Part shown: positions 1-9,186 of the stretch, piece after piece | How positions within the stretch are numbered: position 1 is the stretch's first letter | Layout of the letters: each line of letters opens with the position of its first letter | From: Ensifer sp. LC11 | Lineage (GTDB): Bacteria; Pseudomonadota; Alphaproteobacteria; Rhizobiales; Rhizobiaceae | Reading direction: 5' to 3' | Assembly: GCF_001695835.1 (NCBI RefSeq) | Contig: NZ_MBSO01000003.1 | Span: 1 to 64,000 of the forward strand | DNA: 64,000 bases | The notes under the pieces: generated by a model | The model's database searches: none | The model's input: only the letters and a program-made list of their open reading frames with translations | Told to the model about the DNA's origin: nothing | Translations under genes and position numbers: made by a program

Positions 1-334
1 ACAAAGCTTCCGACTTTGCCGACCTCTTTAACCGTAGCTACTAACCTATAGCAAAACCGCTTCTAGCGGTTCAAGCGCAGCGTTTCAAACCTCCACCTCT
101 GGTGGAGGTCATGACTTTTTGGGATATGCGCATCTGCTTTTGCTGCACGTGCGAAAAGACGCGATCGCTTTTTTAACCCTAATTTAAATTCAAAATTACT
201 AAGTACTTATCGGTCAGTGCGCGCCCGAATTCCTCCCTCCGCGGCGCATGCAAACATCCGGTCCTCCTCCCGCCGGTTTGGCTGACCATGTCCTCTCCCA
301 ACAACGCGATCGCGACATCACAGGAGTCACGGCA
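1..334. other. Non-coding lead-in upstream of chemoreceptor
   Basis: No convincing gene is seen. The stretch holds two short hairpins. AACCGC/GCGGTT lies at 55-60 and 66-71. A perfect 9-bp stem ACCTCCACC/GGTGGAGGT lies at 89-97 and 101-109 and is followed by CTTTTT at 115-120. The second one looks like an intrinsic terminator for a gene left of the window or a leader structure of the chemoreceptor gene. The rest is AT-richer than the flanking genes, as expected for promoter DNA. No sigma-28 or sigma-70 promoter could be assigned with confidence. Confidence 0.4.
89..120 (+). terminator. Hairpin plus T-tract, probable terminator
   Basis: A 9-bp perfect stem (89-97 with 101-109, 3-nt loop) is followed within a few bases by five Ts. 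It probably ends transcription entering from the left. It could instead be an early attenuator of the chemoreceptor gene. Confidence 0.4.
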
Positions 335-2236
335 GTGACGTTCAAGAACCTCTCGATATTGACCAAGGTCGGCCTTGTGGTCGTGGTCATGGGTATTTCC
401 TCCATTCTGATCGCGCTTGCCGGTGCGCGTGGACTTTCCTCGCTCGGTGCGACGATCATCGACGTCGGCGCACGCGAAGAGGCGGCGCGCGAGGCGATGG
501 ACCTGCGCGTCGATATCATCGCCATCAGCCGCATGACCTATCAGCTGGCTGCAGCACCCGAGAAAGCGGCCGACTTCGGCCAGGAAACCGAGAAGCGTGC
601 TACCGAAATGCTCGGCCGTCTGACGAAGATCGAGGCGGTTGCCGACGATGCGGAAGACAAGCTGCTGAACGATATCCGCATTACGCTGAACAGCTATTTC
701 GATGAGATCCGCGCGATGGTGGCCGTTGCCGCCGACAAGGGCACGGAGGCCGGCGCGGTCAAGGCGGCCCTCGATAAGGCGCTTGACGCCCAGAAGACGG
801 TGACGACGACGGTCAAGGCCTACAGCACCTATTCCGGCGATGCGCTCGCCGCCGCCCGCGCCGAAGCGCTCAACTCGTCCTCCGTCGCGATGACGATCCT
901 CGCAGCCGCGGCTGCAGCCTGCGTTCTCTTCGGCGTCGGCGTCAGCCTCGTCGTCGCCCGCCGCGGCATCGTCGTGCCGGTGCGCGAACTGACCGCAACC
1001 ATGAGCGAACTTGCCGACGGCAAGCTCGACGGCAACGGCACCGATGTCTCGCGCCAGGACGAAATCGGCGAAATGGCCCGTGCGGTCGAAGTGTTCCGCA
1101 AGAACGGCATCGCCATGCGCGCGATGAAGGCGCAGGAGGCGGCACTGCATGCCCGCAGCAGCGACCTGCAGTCGAACATCAGCGTGGTTGTTGCTTCCGC
1201 CGTTGCCGGTGATTTCACCGGCCGCATCACCAAGGACTATGAAAACGACGACCTCAACCGCTTCGCGTCGAGCGTCAACGAGCTCGTCTCGAGCGTCGAT
1301 CAGACGGTCAACGAAGTCCGCCGCGTGATCGCCGCACTCGCCGATGCCGACCTGACGCAGACCATGCGCGGCGAATTCCATGGCGCCTTTGCCGAACTGC
1401 AGAAGAACGTCAATCAGACGATGGTGACGCTGCGCTCGACGATGCAGAACGTGCGCACGGCCGCAAGCACCATCAACGACAACTCCGCCGAGCTGAGTTC
1501 GGCTGCCAACGACCTCTCGAAGCGGACGGAACAGCAGGCCGCTGCGCTCGAAGAGACCGCTGCCGCGCTCGACGAAATCACCTCAACCGTGCGCACGGCG
1601 TCCGAGCGGGCGAACGAGGCGCATGAGATGGTGCGCGCCACCAAGGACAGTGCCGGCCGCTCCGGCGCGATCGTCAGGAGTGCCGTCGACGCCATGGGCC
1701 GGATCGAGGATTCCTCCAACCGCATCAACCAGATCATCTCCGTCATCGACGAGATCGCTTTCCAGACCAACCTTCTGGCGCTGAACGCCGGCGTTGAAGC
1801 GGCGCGTGCCGGCGAGGCCGGTCGCGGCTTTGCCGTCGTCGCCCAGGAAGTGCGCGAACTGGCGCAGCGCTCGGCCAACGCCGCCAAGGAGATCAAGACG
1901 CTGATCCACAGCTCGGCGTCGGAGGTCGAGAACGGCGTGGCGCTGGTGCGCTCCACCGGTGACGCTCTGCTGGAGATCGAGACGCTGGTCAACAATGTCA
2001 GCGGCCACGTCAACACGATCGCGACGGCTGCCCGCGAACAGGCGACCGCGCTCCAGGAGATCAACACCTCGGTCAACCATATGGACCAGATGACCCAGCA
2101 GAACGCGGCGATGGTGGAAGAAACCACCGCGGCAAGCGGCACGCTTGCCGAAGAAAGCCGCCAGCTGCGCACGATGCTGGCGAAGTTCAAGCTGGAAGGT
2201 ACCGCGGCGCGCGAAAGCTGGGGCCGCGCGGCCTGA
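335..2236 (+). CDS. Methyl-accepting chemotaxis protein
   Basis: Membrane chemoreceptor that signals to a CheA/CheW array. The GTG start at 335 is chosen because CAGGAG lies 8 nt upstream and because the protein then begins [12 protein letters not shown], a normal MCP start. The reading frame extends upstream to 248 without an SD. Predicted layout for 633 aa: TM1 about residues 9-31, a mainly helical periplasmic domain about 32-180, TM2 about 184-208, HAMP segment about 207-262, then a long coiled-coil signalling domain. The hairpin tip carries the conserved [19 protein letters not shown] motif near residues 472-492. The C-terminus shows no obvious CheR-tethering pentapeptide. The ligand cannot be inferred. 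It is monocistronic, with no chemotaxis genes nearby. Confidence 0.95.
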   Translation: MTFKNLSILTKVGLVVVVMGISSILIALAGARGLSSLGATIIDVGAREEAAREAMDLRVDIIAISRMTYQLAAAPEKAADFGQETEKRATEMLGRLTKIEAVADDAEDKLLNDIRITLNSYFDEIRAMVAVAADKGTEAGAVKAALDKALDAQKTVTTTVKAYSTYSGDALAAARAEALNSSSVAMTILAAAAAACVLFGVGVSLVVARRGIVVPVRELTATMSELADGKLDGNGTDVSRQDEIGEMARAVEVFRKNGIAMRAMKAQEAALHARSSDLQSNISVVVASAVAGDFTGRITKDYENDDLNRFASSVNELVSSVDQTVNEVRRVIAALADADLTQTMRGEFHGAFAELQKNVNQTMVTLRSTMQNVRTAASTINDNSAELSSAANDLSKRTEQQAAALEETAAALDEITSTVRTASERANEAHEMVRATKDSAGRSGAIVRSAVDAMGRIEDSSNRINQIISVIDEIAFQTNLLALNAGVEAARAGEAGRGFAVVAQEVRELAQRSANAAKEIKTLIHSSASEVENGVALVRSTGDALLEIETLVNNVSGHVNTIATAAREQATALQEINTSVNHMDQMTQQNAAMVEETTAASGTLAEESRQLRTMLAKFKLEGTAARESWGRAA

Positions 2237-2553
2237 TCGAAGCGCCTGCTCAGGTTAAGTGATATCCGGCGGCAGCGTATGTGTCCTCTATCTCGTTGGC
2301 GAGACCAGGACGCGGACGCTGCCGCTGGCTTTTGGTGAGGCGCGATGCCCATTTTCTCGGCTTTCCGACGGGCGAGACGCTTTTCTTGCTCGCTGGCCGA
2401 CAGCACCGGTTAGACTCGGCCGGGCCGTTTGCAGGTATAAATCCACTCGGCCCTGTGGATCGCGCAAGCGATGCCACCATCCATTTTCCCGAATTGCTGG
2501 GACGTGCTCCCGATAGCGGGTATTCTCGAGCGCACCGAATGTGAGTCGTGAAT
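2237..2553. other. Intergenic region, no gene supported
   Basis: About 310 bp lie between the chemoreceptor and the exonuclease gene. Open frames exist on both strands but none has a credible SD plus family resemblance. The minus-strand frame beginning near 2406 starts with a helical, Lys/Arg-rich stretch but then runs on antisense to the chemoreceptor, so it was not accepted. No terminator with a T-tract was found. Confidence 0.4.
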
Positions 2554-3528
2554 ATGCGGGACTACCGAATGACGCAGCAGTTCGATCTGTTTGTTTCGAA
2601 CGAGGCACCTTCCGGAAAGGAAGGCCGCGGATCAACGGTCAAGAGGACCTCGTTGAACGAGGAAGATATGGTCCGGCACCTTCAGGCGACGGGCCGCTAC
2701 CGCCTGCTGCAGCGGCTTGTGCCGCGCTCAGTGGTGCCCGCTGCTCGCCCTGGTTTTCCGCTACAGGGCGTCATCCTCGATACCGAGACCACGGGGCTCA
2801 ACCACCGCAAGGATGAGATCATCGAGATCGGCCTGATCGCCTTTACCTTCGATGAGAACGGGAAGCTGGGGGACGTGACTGGCGTTTATGGCGGCTTGCG
2901 ACAGCCGGCCAATCCGATCCCTGCCGAAATTACCCGTCTGACCGGCATCACCGATGCGATGGTCGCGGGAAAGACGATCGACATCGCCGAGATACGGACG
3001 CTGATGGAAAAGGCGGACCTTGTCATCGCCCACAACGCCGGCTTCGACCGTCCCTTCTGCGAAGCCTTTTCCCCGGCTTTCGAAGGAAAGGCATGGGCCT
3101 GTTCCGTCTCTGAAGTCGATTGGTCCTCTCGCGGCTTCGAAGGCACCAAACTCGGTTATCTGATCGGGCAGGCCGGCTATTTCCATGATGGCCACAGGGC
3201 GGTGGACGATTGTTTCGCACTGCTCGAAGTCCTTGCGAAGGACGGTGGCTCCGGGAGCACGCCGTTTGCCGAGCTCTACGAGGCAAGCCGGCGATCGCGT
3301 GTTCGCATTTTCGCGGAAAACAGCCCGTTCGACATGAAGGATCAGCTCAAAGCGCGCGGCTACCGCTGGTCTGACGGAAGCGACGGCCGTCCGAAATCCT
3401 GGTGGATCGAGGTCGCTGACGCTGCGCTCGAGGACGAGCTCCGTTATCTGCGCTCGGAGATCTATCGCTGGAAAGAGGCTGATCCGCCGGTCAAGCGCTT
3501 GACCGCTTTCGATCGGTTCCGGGCCTGA
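2554..3528 (+). CDS. DnaQ-like 3'-5' exonuclease (DEDDh family)
   Basis: Probable 3'-5' exonuclease related to the DNA polymerase III epsilon proofreading domain, acting on DNA or RNA ends. The DEDDh signature is complete: DTETTG (Exo I, about residue 77), VIAHNAGFDRPF (Exo II) and HRAVDDCFALLEVL (Exo III His and Asp). A C-terminal segment of about 90 residues (MKDQLKARGYRWSD then WWIEV) follows the nuclease domain and is not part of the epsilon subunit, so this is a stand-alone exonuclease rather than the replicative proofreader. Start uncertain: GTG 2548, ATG 2554 and ATG 2569 are all possible with only weak SDs. It stands alone between unrelated genes. Confidence 0.85.
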   Translation: MRDYRMTQQFDLFVSNEAPSGKEGRGSTVKRTSLNEEDMVRHLQATGRYRLLQRLVPRSVVPAARPGFPLQGVILDTETTGLNHRKDEIIEIGLIAFTFDENGKLGDVTGVYGGLRQPANPIPAEITRLTGITDAMVAGKTIDIAEIRTLMEKADLVIAHNAGFDRPFCEAFSPAFEGKAWACSVSEVDWSSRGFEGTKLGYLIGQAGYFHDGHRAVDDCFALLEVLAKDGGSGSTPFAELYEASRRSRVRIFAENSPFDMKDQLKARGYRWSDGSDGRPKSWWIEVADAALEDELRYLRSEIYRWKEADPPVKRLTAFDRFRA

Positions 3529-4143
3529 CAGTCGCGCGCGCTGCTCGGGTTCGAAAGGGCAGACCTTGAGGCTTGGCGTTGGCTTCGGCTCAGCCCTTCT
3601 GTTCGGCCGCACCCGATGCAAGCCAAAGGCTGACTGAAGCCTGATCTGCTCGTCTTTCCGTTCCTGGCCGACAACGTCCGGTTTACCGTTAACCGTTGAA
3701 CTCACGCACAAAAAGCGTGGACGCCCAGCCGAATCCGACTATAGGTGCACAGACTTGACTTAATAATTCAAGTTTTATGCCGTTGTTATAGTTGATGTTT
3801 CAAGGCCGATGATTGCACTGTCGTCCAGTTTCGAGCATGCTCCCAACGATGGGATGTCCCGTCATCGCCGACACTTTATCTGGCGACCGGTCCGCATGGC
3901 TGCGGCCGAACTTGCCGTGACCGAGGGGCCCGTAGCGCTCCCGCTTTGCCGCAGCGAACTGCTCCGAACGAGACCCGTCTGTCGGTCGAAATAGCCGCAA
4001 CTGAACGCAATGTCCGGGGCATGCCCTGCGCCGTTTTTGCAACGGGCACGGCGAGTGCGTCGCGTTCCGAGCGTCGGCTGAGTTCGTCCGACAACCGTGG
4101 CGGATACGGAATTCACGTTAATCGAAGTTACAGGGGTTAGAGT
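3529..4143. other. Promoter and long leader of TonB-dependent receptor
   Basis: About 615 bp without a supported gene. The first 220 bp hold nothing recognisable. An AT-rich block at 3750-3800 contains the iron-responsive operator. The following 370 bp before the receptor ATG contain only small frames (3809-3994 and 3946-4140) without SDs or family resemblance. Either the receptor has an unusually long 5' leader or a promoter nearer the gene was missed. Confidence 0.5.
3753..3773. promoter_or_regulatory. Iron-responsive operator (IRO, RirA-type)
   Basis: Palindrome ACTTGA-N9-TCAAGT, with arms at 3753-3758 and 3768-3773. Its core fits TGA-N9-TCA, the iron-responsive operator bound by RirA in Rhizobium and Sinorhizobium. 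It sits in the AT-rich segment upstream of the siderophore receptor gene, where RirA would repress under iron sufficiency. The motif match is direct. Regulation is inferred. Confidence 0.7.
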
Positions 4144-6450
4144 ATGGCAAGGGGCAGGTTCAATTCGGTTTCGCGTCGGCGAGGCAAAGTGGTGCTGGCG
4201 GGCGCATCGCTGCTGGCGATGTCCGCTGTGGTGGCGTCGGCGCAAGAGGCGCGCAAAACCAAACGGGTCGAAAGCCCGGTGCAGGCCGAACGCCATTCGG
4301 GCGGCGCGACGGAGCTGGCACCCATCGTGGCCGTCGGGCAGACGGGCGGCCAACCGCCCGAAACGGGCACCATCGGCCAGCCATCTGCTCCTTATGCGGG
4401 CGGTCAGATGGCAACGGGTGCGCGGCTCGGCGCTCTCGGCAACCGCTCCGTCAAGGAAACGCCGTTCAGCCTCACCGGCTACACGGAAAAGCTGATCCGC
4501 GATCAGCAGGCCAGATCGATCGCCGATATCACGCTCAATGATCCATCCGTACGCATGGATGCGCCGTCCTTCAGCGAGCGCGACTCCTTCTTCATTCGCG
4601 GCTTCTCCGTCACCAATCTCGATACCGCCTATGACGGTCTGTTCTACCTCGTCAATCCGCGCCGCAGTTTCCTTGAGGGTATCGAGCGTGTCGAAATCCT
4701 CAAAGGCCCAAGCACACTGGTCAATGGCGGCCTCGGTCGTGTCGGCGGCACGATCAATCTCGTTCCCAAGCGAGCGACCGACGAGCCGTTGACGCGGCTG
4801 ACGACCACCTATCTCTCGGACTCGCAACTGTGGTCGCACCTTGACGTCGGCCGTCGTTTCGGACCGGAAGGCGAGTGGGGCGTTCGCTTCAACGGTTCGT
4901 ATCGCGGCGGCGAAACTGCCCTTGACCATAACGACAATGAGATTGGCGTGCTTTCGCTCGGGCTCGACTATCGCGGCGACCGGGTGCGTGCCTCGCTCGA
5001 TCTCAACCATTCCAAGCAGAACATCGATGCACCGACCTCGCTGTTCAACGCGGCAGATGCGGGCATCAAGATACCGGAAGCACCGGACGGCCGGATTAAC
5101 ACGTCCAATCCGTTCGAGTATCATGACAGCGAGCACAATATGGTCGCTGGTCGCATCGAGTTCGACGTGCTGGACAACACCACGATCTACGCCGCCGGCG
5201 GCATCAGCCGCTACCGCGAGGACTTCCTGTCGACGTCCTACACCATTCTCAATCCGAACGGCGATGCGCGGGCCGATTTTGGCTACAACCCTCAGGAGAT
5301 CCAGGGGCTTTCGGGCGAAGTCGGGGTCCGTTCCGAGTTCGACACCGGCCCGGTCGGCCATCAGCTCAACGTCTCCTTGAGCAGAACGCATAACGAGAAC
5401 AACCGCGGCCGTTTCAATCCTCGTACCCTCGGGTTCCGGAGTTACACGACCAACATCTACAATCCGGTCTACGTGCCGAGCGATTGGGTAAATACGAGCG
5501 GGTTACCGCGCTCGAACGACCTCTATCCATTTGCAGACCTGCTCTCCACCAGCCTTGCAATCTCGGATACGCTCTCGTTCGCCGACGACCGGTTCCAGCT
5601 GACCGTTGGCGGACGCTATCAACATATACGCTCGCAAAGCTTCAACACCCGCCCGGGATTTCCATTGGCGCCAGTCGGCGTGCGGAACTACTTCGTCAAA
5701 GACTCCCGGTTCAGCCCCGCCGTCGCTGCTCTTGTGAATGTCACTGACAGTTTCTCGGTCTACGCCAACTATGTCGAAGCTCTGACCGAGGGACCGACCC
5801 CGCCGTCTACCGTCGAGAACAGCAACCAGATATTTGCTCCCGTCGTGAACAAGCAGAAGGAAATCGGTATCAAGTATGACCTCGGCGAGGTGATGCTCGG
5901 CGCAGCGCTGTTCGAGATCAGGCAGCCGAACGGTCTGACAACCGTCATGCCGCCACCTTTGAAGCCCGTCTTCGCCGTGGATGGCCTCCAGGTCAATCGT
6001 GGTCTTGAATTGTCGGCATATGGCGAGCCAATCGACGGCGTTCGTCTGCTGGGTGGCATCACATTGATGGACGCCAAGCTGGAAAAAACAGAAAACTCGA
6101 GGACAGGAGAGCGGTTCGATGGCAATCGAGTCCCCGGCGTCCCGAATGTAGCGATCAGCCTTTATGGTGAATACGATACGCCCTGGGTCGAGAACCTGAC
6201 GCTGACGGGCCGCCTCGTCTATACCGGTAGCACCTATTACGACCAGAAGAACACGCAGAAGGTTCCTGACTGGACGCGGGTTGATCTCGGCGCGCGCTAT
6301 TCCTTCGAGCGCGAAGGCGGCAAGCCGGTGGAAATCCGCGCGACGGTCCAGAACGTGTTTGACGAAAACTATTGGGCCTCTTCTGCCCGTGGCTTCCTAG
6401 CCGCCGGTGCGCCGCGCACGTTCATGATCTCCAGCTCGTTTGACTTCTGA
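4144..6450 (+). CDS. TonB-dependent siderophore receptor
   Basis: Outer-membrane receptor for active, TonB/ExbBD-driven uptake of a ferric siderophore, most like the FhuA/FhuE/FoxA group. The 768-aa product has a signal peptide with likely cleavage after ASA at residue 33, a plug domain about 95-205 (PFSLTGYTEKLIRDQQ, then FFIRGF and VEILKGPSTLVNGG) and a 22-strand barrel-type remainder. It ends in the classic outer-membrane Phe (SSSFDF). A TonB-box-like stretch may lie around residues 57-63 (APIVAVG). Start: ATG 4144 with CAGGGG about 9 nt upstream. No siderophore ABC transporter or reductase gene is adjacent, so it would rely on partners elsewhere. Iron control through the upstream IRO is likely. 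Confidence 0.93.
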   Translation: MARGRFNSVSRRRGKVVLAGASLLAMSAVVASAQEARKTKRVESPVQAERHSGGATELAPIVAVGQTGGQPPETGTIGQPSAPYAGGQMATGARLGALGNRSVKETPFSLTGYTEKLIRDQQARSIADITLNDPSVRMDAPSFSERDSFFIRGFSVTNLDTAYDGLFYLVNPRRSFLEGIERVEILKGPSTLVNGGLGRVGGTINLVPKRATDEPLTRLTTTYLSDSQLWSHLDVGRRFGPEGEWGVRFNGSYRGGETALDHNDNEIGVLSLGLDYRGDRVRASLDLNHSKQNIDAPTSLFNAADAGIKIPEAPDGRINTSNPFEYHDSEHNMVAGRIEFDVLDNTTIYAAGGISRYREDFLSTSYTILNPNGDARADFGYNPQEIQGLSGEVGVRSEFDTGPVGHQLNVSLSRTHNENNRGRFNPRTLGFRSYTTNIYNPVYVPSDWVNTSGLPRSNDLYPFADLLSTSLAISDTLSFADDRFQLTVGGRYQHIRSQSFNTRPGFPLAPVGVRNYFVKDSRFSPAVAALVNVTDSFSVYANYVEALTEGPTPPSTVENSNQIFAPVVNKQKEIGIKYDLGEVMLGAALFEIRQPNGLTTVMPPPLKPVFAVDGLQVNRGLELSAYGEPIDGVRLLGGITLMDAKLEKTENSRTGERFDGNRVPGVPNVAISLYGEYDTPWVENLTLTGRLVYTGSTYYDQKNTQKVPDWTRVDLGARYSFEREGGKPVEIRATVQNVFDENYWASSARGFLAAGAPRTFMISSSFDF

Positions 6451-6481
6451 GGCTACGGCCCCCGGACTGCAGTCGCAAAAA

Positions 6482-6509
6482 GAAACGGCCGGCATTCGCC
6501 GGCCGTTTC
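6482..6509. terminator. Bidirectional terminator between converging genes
   Basis: Perfect 12-bp stem GAAACGGCCGGC (6482-6493) and its complement (6498-6509) with a 4-nt loop. It is placed between the stop of the receptor gene (plus strand) and the stop of the aldehyde dehydrogenase gene (minus strand). The A-rich and T-rich flanks suit termination in both directions. Confidence 0.85.
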
Positions 6510-6529
6510 TCGTTTCAGGGGTGTGTTGA

Positions 6530-8071
6530 TCAGGCCTCCGGCGCATAGCCGAAGACGACGGCCGGGTTTTCCGCGGTCTCGACCCAGACGCTCTTCGTCT
6601 GCGTATAGGCCATCAGCGCATCGCGACCGGACGAGCGGCCATAACCGGAGCGGCCGAAGCCGCCGAAGGGCGACATGACGCTGATCGTCTTATAGCCGTT
6701 GATCCAGAAGGTTCCGGCCCGCACCCTCAACGCGACCCGATGCGCGCGACCGACATCGCGGGTCCAGACCGCGCCGGCAAGCCCGTAGGGATTGTCGTTG
6801 GCGAGCGCCACCGCTTCTTCTTCATCGTCGAAGACGGTGACGCCGACGACGGGGCCGAAGACCTCTTCGCGGGCGATCGTCATATCAGGCTTGACGTTGT
6901 CGAGAATGGTCGGCGCGAAATAGAAGCCTCCTGACGATTGAAGAGCAGAAGGCTTGGCGCCGCCGGTCGCAAGCGTCGCACCTTCGGCGACGCCCTGGCG
7001 CACCATCTCCTCGATCTTCGCCCATTGGCGGGCGTTGTTGATCGGGCCGATCTGCGTGGTGTCGAGATAGGGGTCGCCGACCGGGATGCGTGCGGCGGCT
7101 TCAGCGTAACGCTCGACGAACTGATGGTGCACCGAGCGGTGAACGAGCAGGCGCGAGCCGGCAACGCAGCTCTGGCCGGCGCCGGAGAAGATCGCCGACT
7201 GTGCCCCGACGATGGCCCGGTCGATATCGGCATCGGCAAAGACGATGTTGCCGGATTTGCCGCCGAGCTCGAGGATGCAGGGCACGACGTTCTTTGCCGC
7301 CGCCGCCGCAATGGCCGAGCCCGCCAGCGCCGAGCCGACGAAGACGACGAGTGCCGACTTCGGATGGGCGACCATCGCCTGGCCCGCCGTCACGCCCTGG
7401 CCGGCAATGACGTTGACGAGACCGCGCGGCGCGCCGCCGGCTTCGCAGAGCGCCCCGAGCACCAGGGTGCTGAGCGGCGTCAGTTCCGAAGGCTTGATCA
7501 CGACGCCGTTGCCGGCGCAGATCGCAGGGGCGATTTGCCAGCCACCGGTGAACAGTGGGGCGTTCCAGGGGGTGATCTGCGCGACGACGCCGACCGGTTC
7601 GTTGCGGGTGTAGTTCAGGTGAGAGGTCGGAACCGGAATGACCTCGCCATGCAGCTTGTCGCACCAGCCGGCATAATATTCGAACATCTCGGCGACCCGG
7701 ACGGCCTCGCCGCGGATATCTCGGATCGGCCTTCCGGCCGAGCGGCTTTCGAGTTCGGCGATCTCGCCGGCGCGCTCGCGGATCTTGCGGGCGATCTCGT
7801 TCATCACCCGGCCGCGGCCGGAAGCGGTCATCGAGATCCATTCGCGCTGGGCGCGCGCCGCCGCCTGCATGGCGGCGTCGACCACATCCTTGCCGGCATC
7901 CCTAAAGGTGGCGAAGACTTCGCCGGTTGCCGGATCGGTCAGCTTCTGCTCGTCGCCGGAGCCGGGCACCAGCGCGCCATCGACGTAGCTGCCGATCTCG
8001 TTGCCGGGAATGATGCCGTGAAACAAAGCACGGATGCGCTCGGCCTTGGCGGGCATGGTCATGTCGTTCAT
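6530..8071 (-). CDS. Aldehyde dehydrogenase family protein
   Basis: NAD(P)-dependent oxidation of an aldehyde to the acid. The sequence carries the ALDH motifs in order: TPWNAPLF, the catalytic-Glu motif LELGGKS, the catalytic-Cys motif GAGQSCVAGSRLLV, and EVFGPVVGVTVF, plus the C-terminal PFGGFGRSGYGR. Length (513 aa) is normal for the superfamily. Start: the ATG at 8071 has AAGGGA six bases upstream. An in-frame ATG at 8086 is possible but has a poor SD. It is the last gene of a minus-strand cluster, 18 bp after the HIBADH-like dehydrogenase gene. The pairing suggests alcohol to aldehyde to acid steps, but the substrate cannot be read from sequence. Confidence 0.92.
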   Translation of the reverse strand: MNDMTMPAKAERIRALFHGIIPGNEIGSYVDGALVPGSGDEQKLTDPATGEVFATFRDAGKDVVDAAMQAAARAQREWISMTASGRGRVMNEIARKIRERAGEIAELESRSAGRPIRDIRGEAVRVAEMFEYYAGWCDKLHGEVIPVPTSHLNYTRNEPVGVVAQITPWNAPLFTGGWQIAPAICAGNGVVIKPSELTPLSTLVLGALCEAGGAPRGLVNVIAGQGVTAGQAMVAHPKSALVVFVGSALAGSAIAAAAAKNVVPCILELGGKSGNIVFADADIDRAIVGAQSAIFSGAGQSCVAGSRLLVHRSVHHQFVERYAEAAARIPVGDPYLDTTQIGPINNARQWAKIEEMVRQGVAEGATLATGGAKPSALQSSGGFYFAPTILDNVKPDMTIAREEVFGPVVGVTVFDDEEEAVALANDNPYGLAGAVWTRDVGRAHRVALRVRAGTFWINGYKTISVMSPFGGFGRSGYGRSSGRDALMAYTQTKSVWVETAENPAVVFGYAPEA

Positions 8072-8089
8072 CGTCGTTCCCTTCATGTC

Positions 8090-8983
8090 TCAGTTGTCGT
8101 TGGCTTTGCTGCTCGTGGGGCGGAAGGCGCCCATGCGGGTGAAGTCGTCGGCGTTGTCGAGCGGGCTTTCGGCCCACAGTTTTGCGACCGCGCCCGAGAG
8201 CGGCAGGTCGACGCCGGTGCGCGCCGCAAGTTCGCTCGCCAGGCGCACGTCCTTGCGCATCAGGCCCATGGTGAAGCCGCTGTCGAAGTGGCCGTTCATC
8301 ACCCAGGTCGGGAAATGCACCTCGCTGATCATCGACTTGCCGGAGGCCGCGTTCAGCACTTTCAGCGCTTCGTCCGCGTCGAGCCCGGCGGCAAGCGCCA
8401 GCTTCAGGCCCTCGCCCGTCGTCACCATATGGGCAGCGGCGAGCAGGTTGTTGACGAGCTTGGCGACGTTGCCGGCGCCGCTCGGGCCGACATGCAGCGC
8501 CTTGGCCGACATCGCATCGATGACCGGACCGGCAAGGGCGACGTCGGCATCGCTGCCGCCGATCATCATCGTCAGCTTGCCGCTTGCCGCACCGGCTGGT
8601 CCGCCGGAAACAGGCGCGTCGATGAAGCCGTGACCGAGGCCGGCAAGGGCGGCCGCGAGATCGCGCGAGACATCCGGTTCGGACGTCGAGGTGTCGATGA
8701 TGACGACGCGCCGTCCTGCTGACTTCAATGCCTCCAGATTGGCCTCGACGACGGCCGCGACATCCTTGGCGGTCGGTAGCGAGAAGACGATGAAGTCGGT
8801 ATCGAAGAAGACCTCGGAGAGCGACGCGACGGGAGAAACGCCGCTTGTCGCCGCAAGGGCGCGCCGTGCCTCGGAAAGGTCAAAGCCTTTGACGGCAAAA
8901 CCTTTGCCGGCGAGCGTCGTCGCCATGCCGAGCCCCATGGCGCCCAATCCCACCACGCCAACACTTGTTCGTTCCGCCGTCAT
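8090..8983 (-). CDS. 3-hydroxyisobutyrate dehydrogenase-family oxidoreductase
   Basis: beta-Hydroxyacid dehydrogenase of the HIBADH/tartronate semialdehyde reductase family (297 aa). Visible motifs: N-terminal Rossmann loop GLGAMGLGMA, substrate-binding DAPVSGGPAGAASGKLT, and catalytic-Lys motif GNVAKLVNN. The ATG at 8983 is preferred because the protein then starts MTAERTSVGVVGLGAMG with the nucleotide fold at the normal distance. The frame is open for 57 more codons upstream but those residues have no family character. It lies 200 bp downstream of the LysR gene and immediately before the aldehyde dehydrogenase gene, so the two probably handle successive steps of one pathway. It could equally be a glyoxylate/tartronate semialdehyde reductase. 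Confidence 0.9.
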   Translation of the reverse strand: MTAERTSVGVVGLGAMGLGMATTLAGKGFAVKGFDLSEARRALAATSGVSPVASLSEVFFDTDFIVFSLPTAKDVAAVVEANLEALKSAGRRVVIIDTSTSEPDVSRDLAAALAGLGHGFIDAPVSGGPAGAASGKLTMMIGGSDADVALAGPVIDAMSAKALHVGPSGAGNVAKLVNNLLAAAHMVTTGEGLKLALAAGLDADEALKVLNAASGKSMISEVHFPTWVMNGHFDSGFTMGLMRKDVRLASELAARTGVDLPLSGAVAKLWAESPLDNADDFTRMGAFRPTSSKANDN

Positions 8984-9186
8984 GATCCGCTCTACCCTCG
9001 TATGATCTTGATGATCGGACGAAGGTGGCATGCGGGTGGGTGAGCCGGTAGACGGCGTGCCTGGTACAATGCGTTGCTGGCGTGGCAACGTCTCAAAGCT
9101 GCCAATCGGTGCCGTTGGGCGGTGCCGCACGCCCGTTGAGAACGGGGCGGACATTCACCGGGGCACGGAAGAGAGCGTGTCGCAGC

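Noticed and set aside
2250-2480. Minus-strand small frames between the chemoreceptor and exonuclease genes
   Set aside because: No SD, and the more protein-like one continues antisense into the chemoreceptor gene.
3809-4140. Two small plus-strand frames (61 and 64 codons) in the receptor leader
   Set aside because: No SD, no hydrophobic or conserved pattern. Kept only as a possibility in the long-leader finding.
3862-5391. Long minus-strand reading frame opposite the TonB-dependent receptor gene
   Set aside because: Arg/Ala-rich shadow of a clearly coding gene, no SD and no family resemblance. Such antisense frames are common in GC-rich DNA.
6938-8722. 594-codon plus-strand frame across the aldehyde dehydrogenase and HIBADH-like genes
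   Set aside because: Antisense to two genes with intact catalytic motifs. Composition (runs of R, G, D, H) is typical of a shadow frame.
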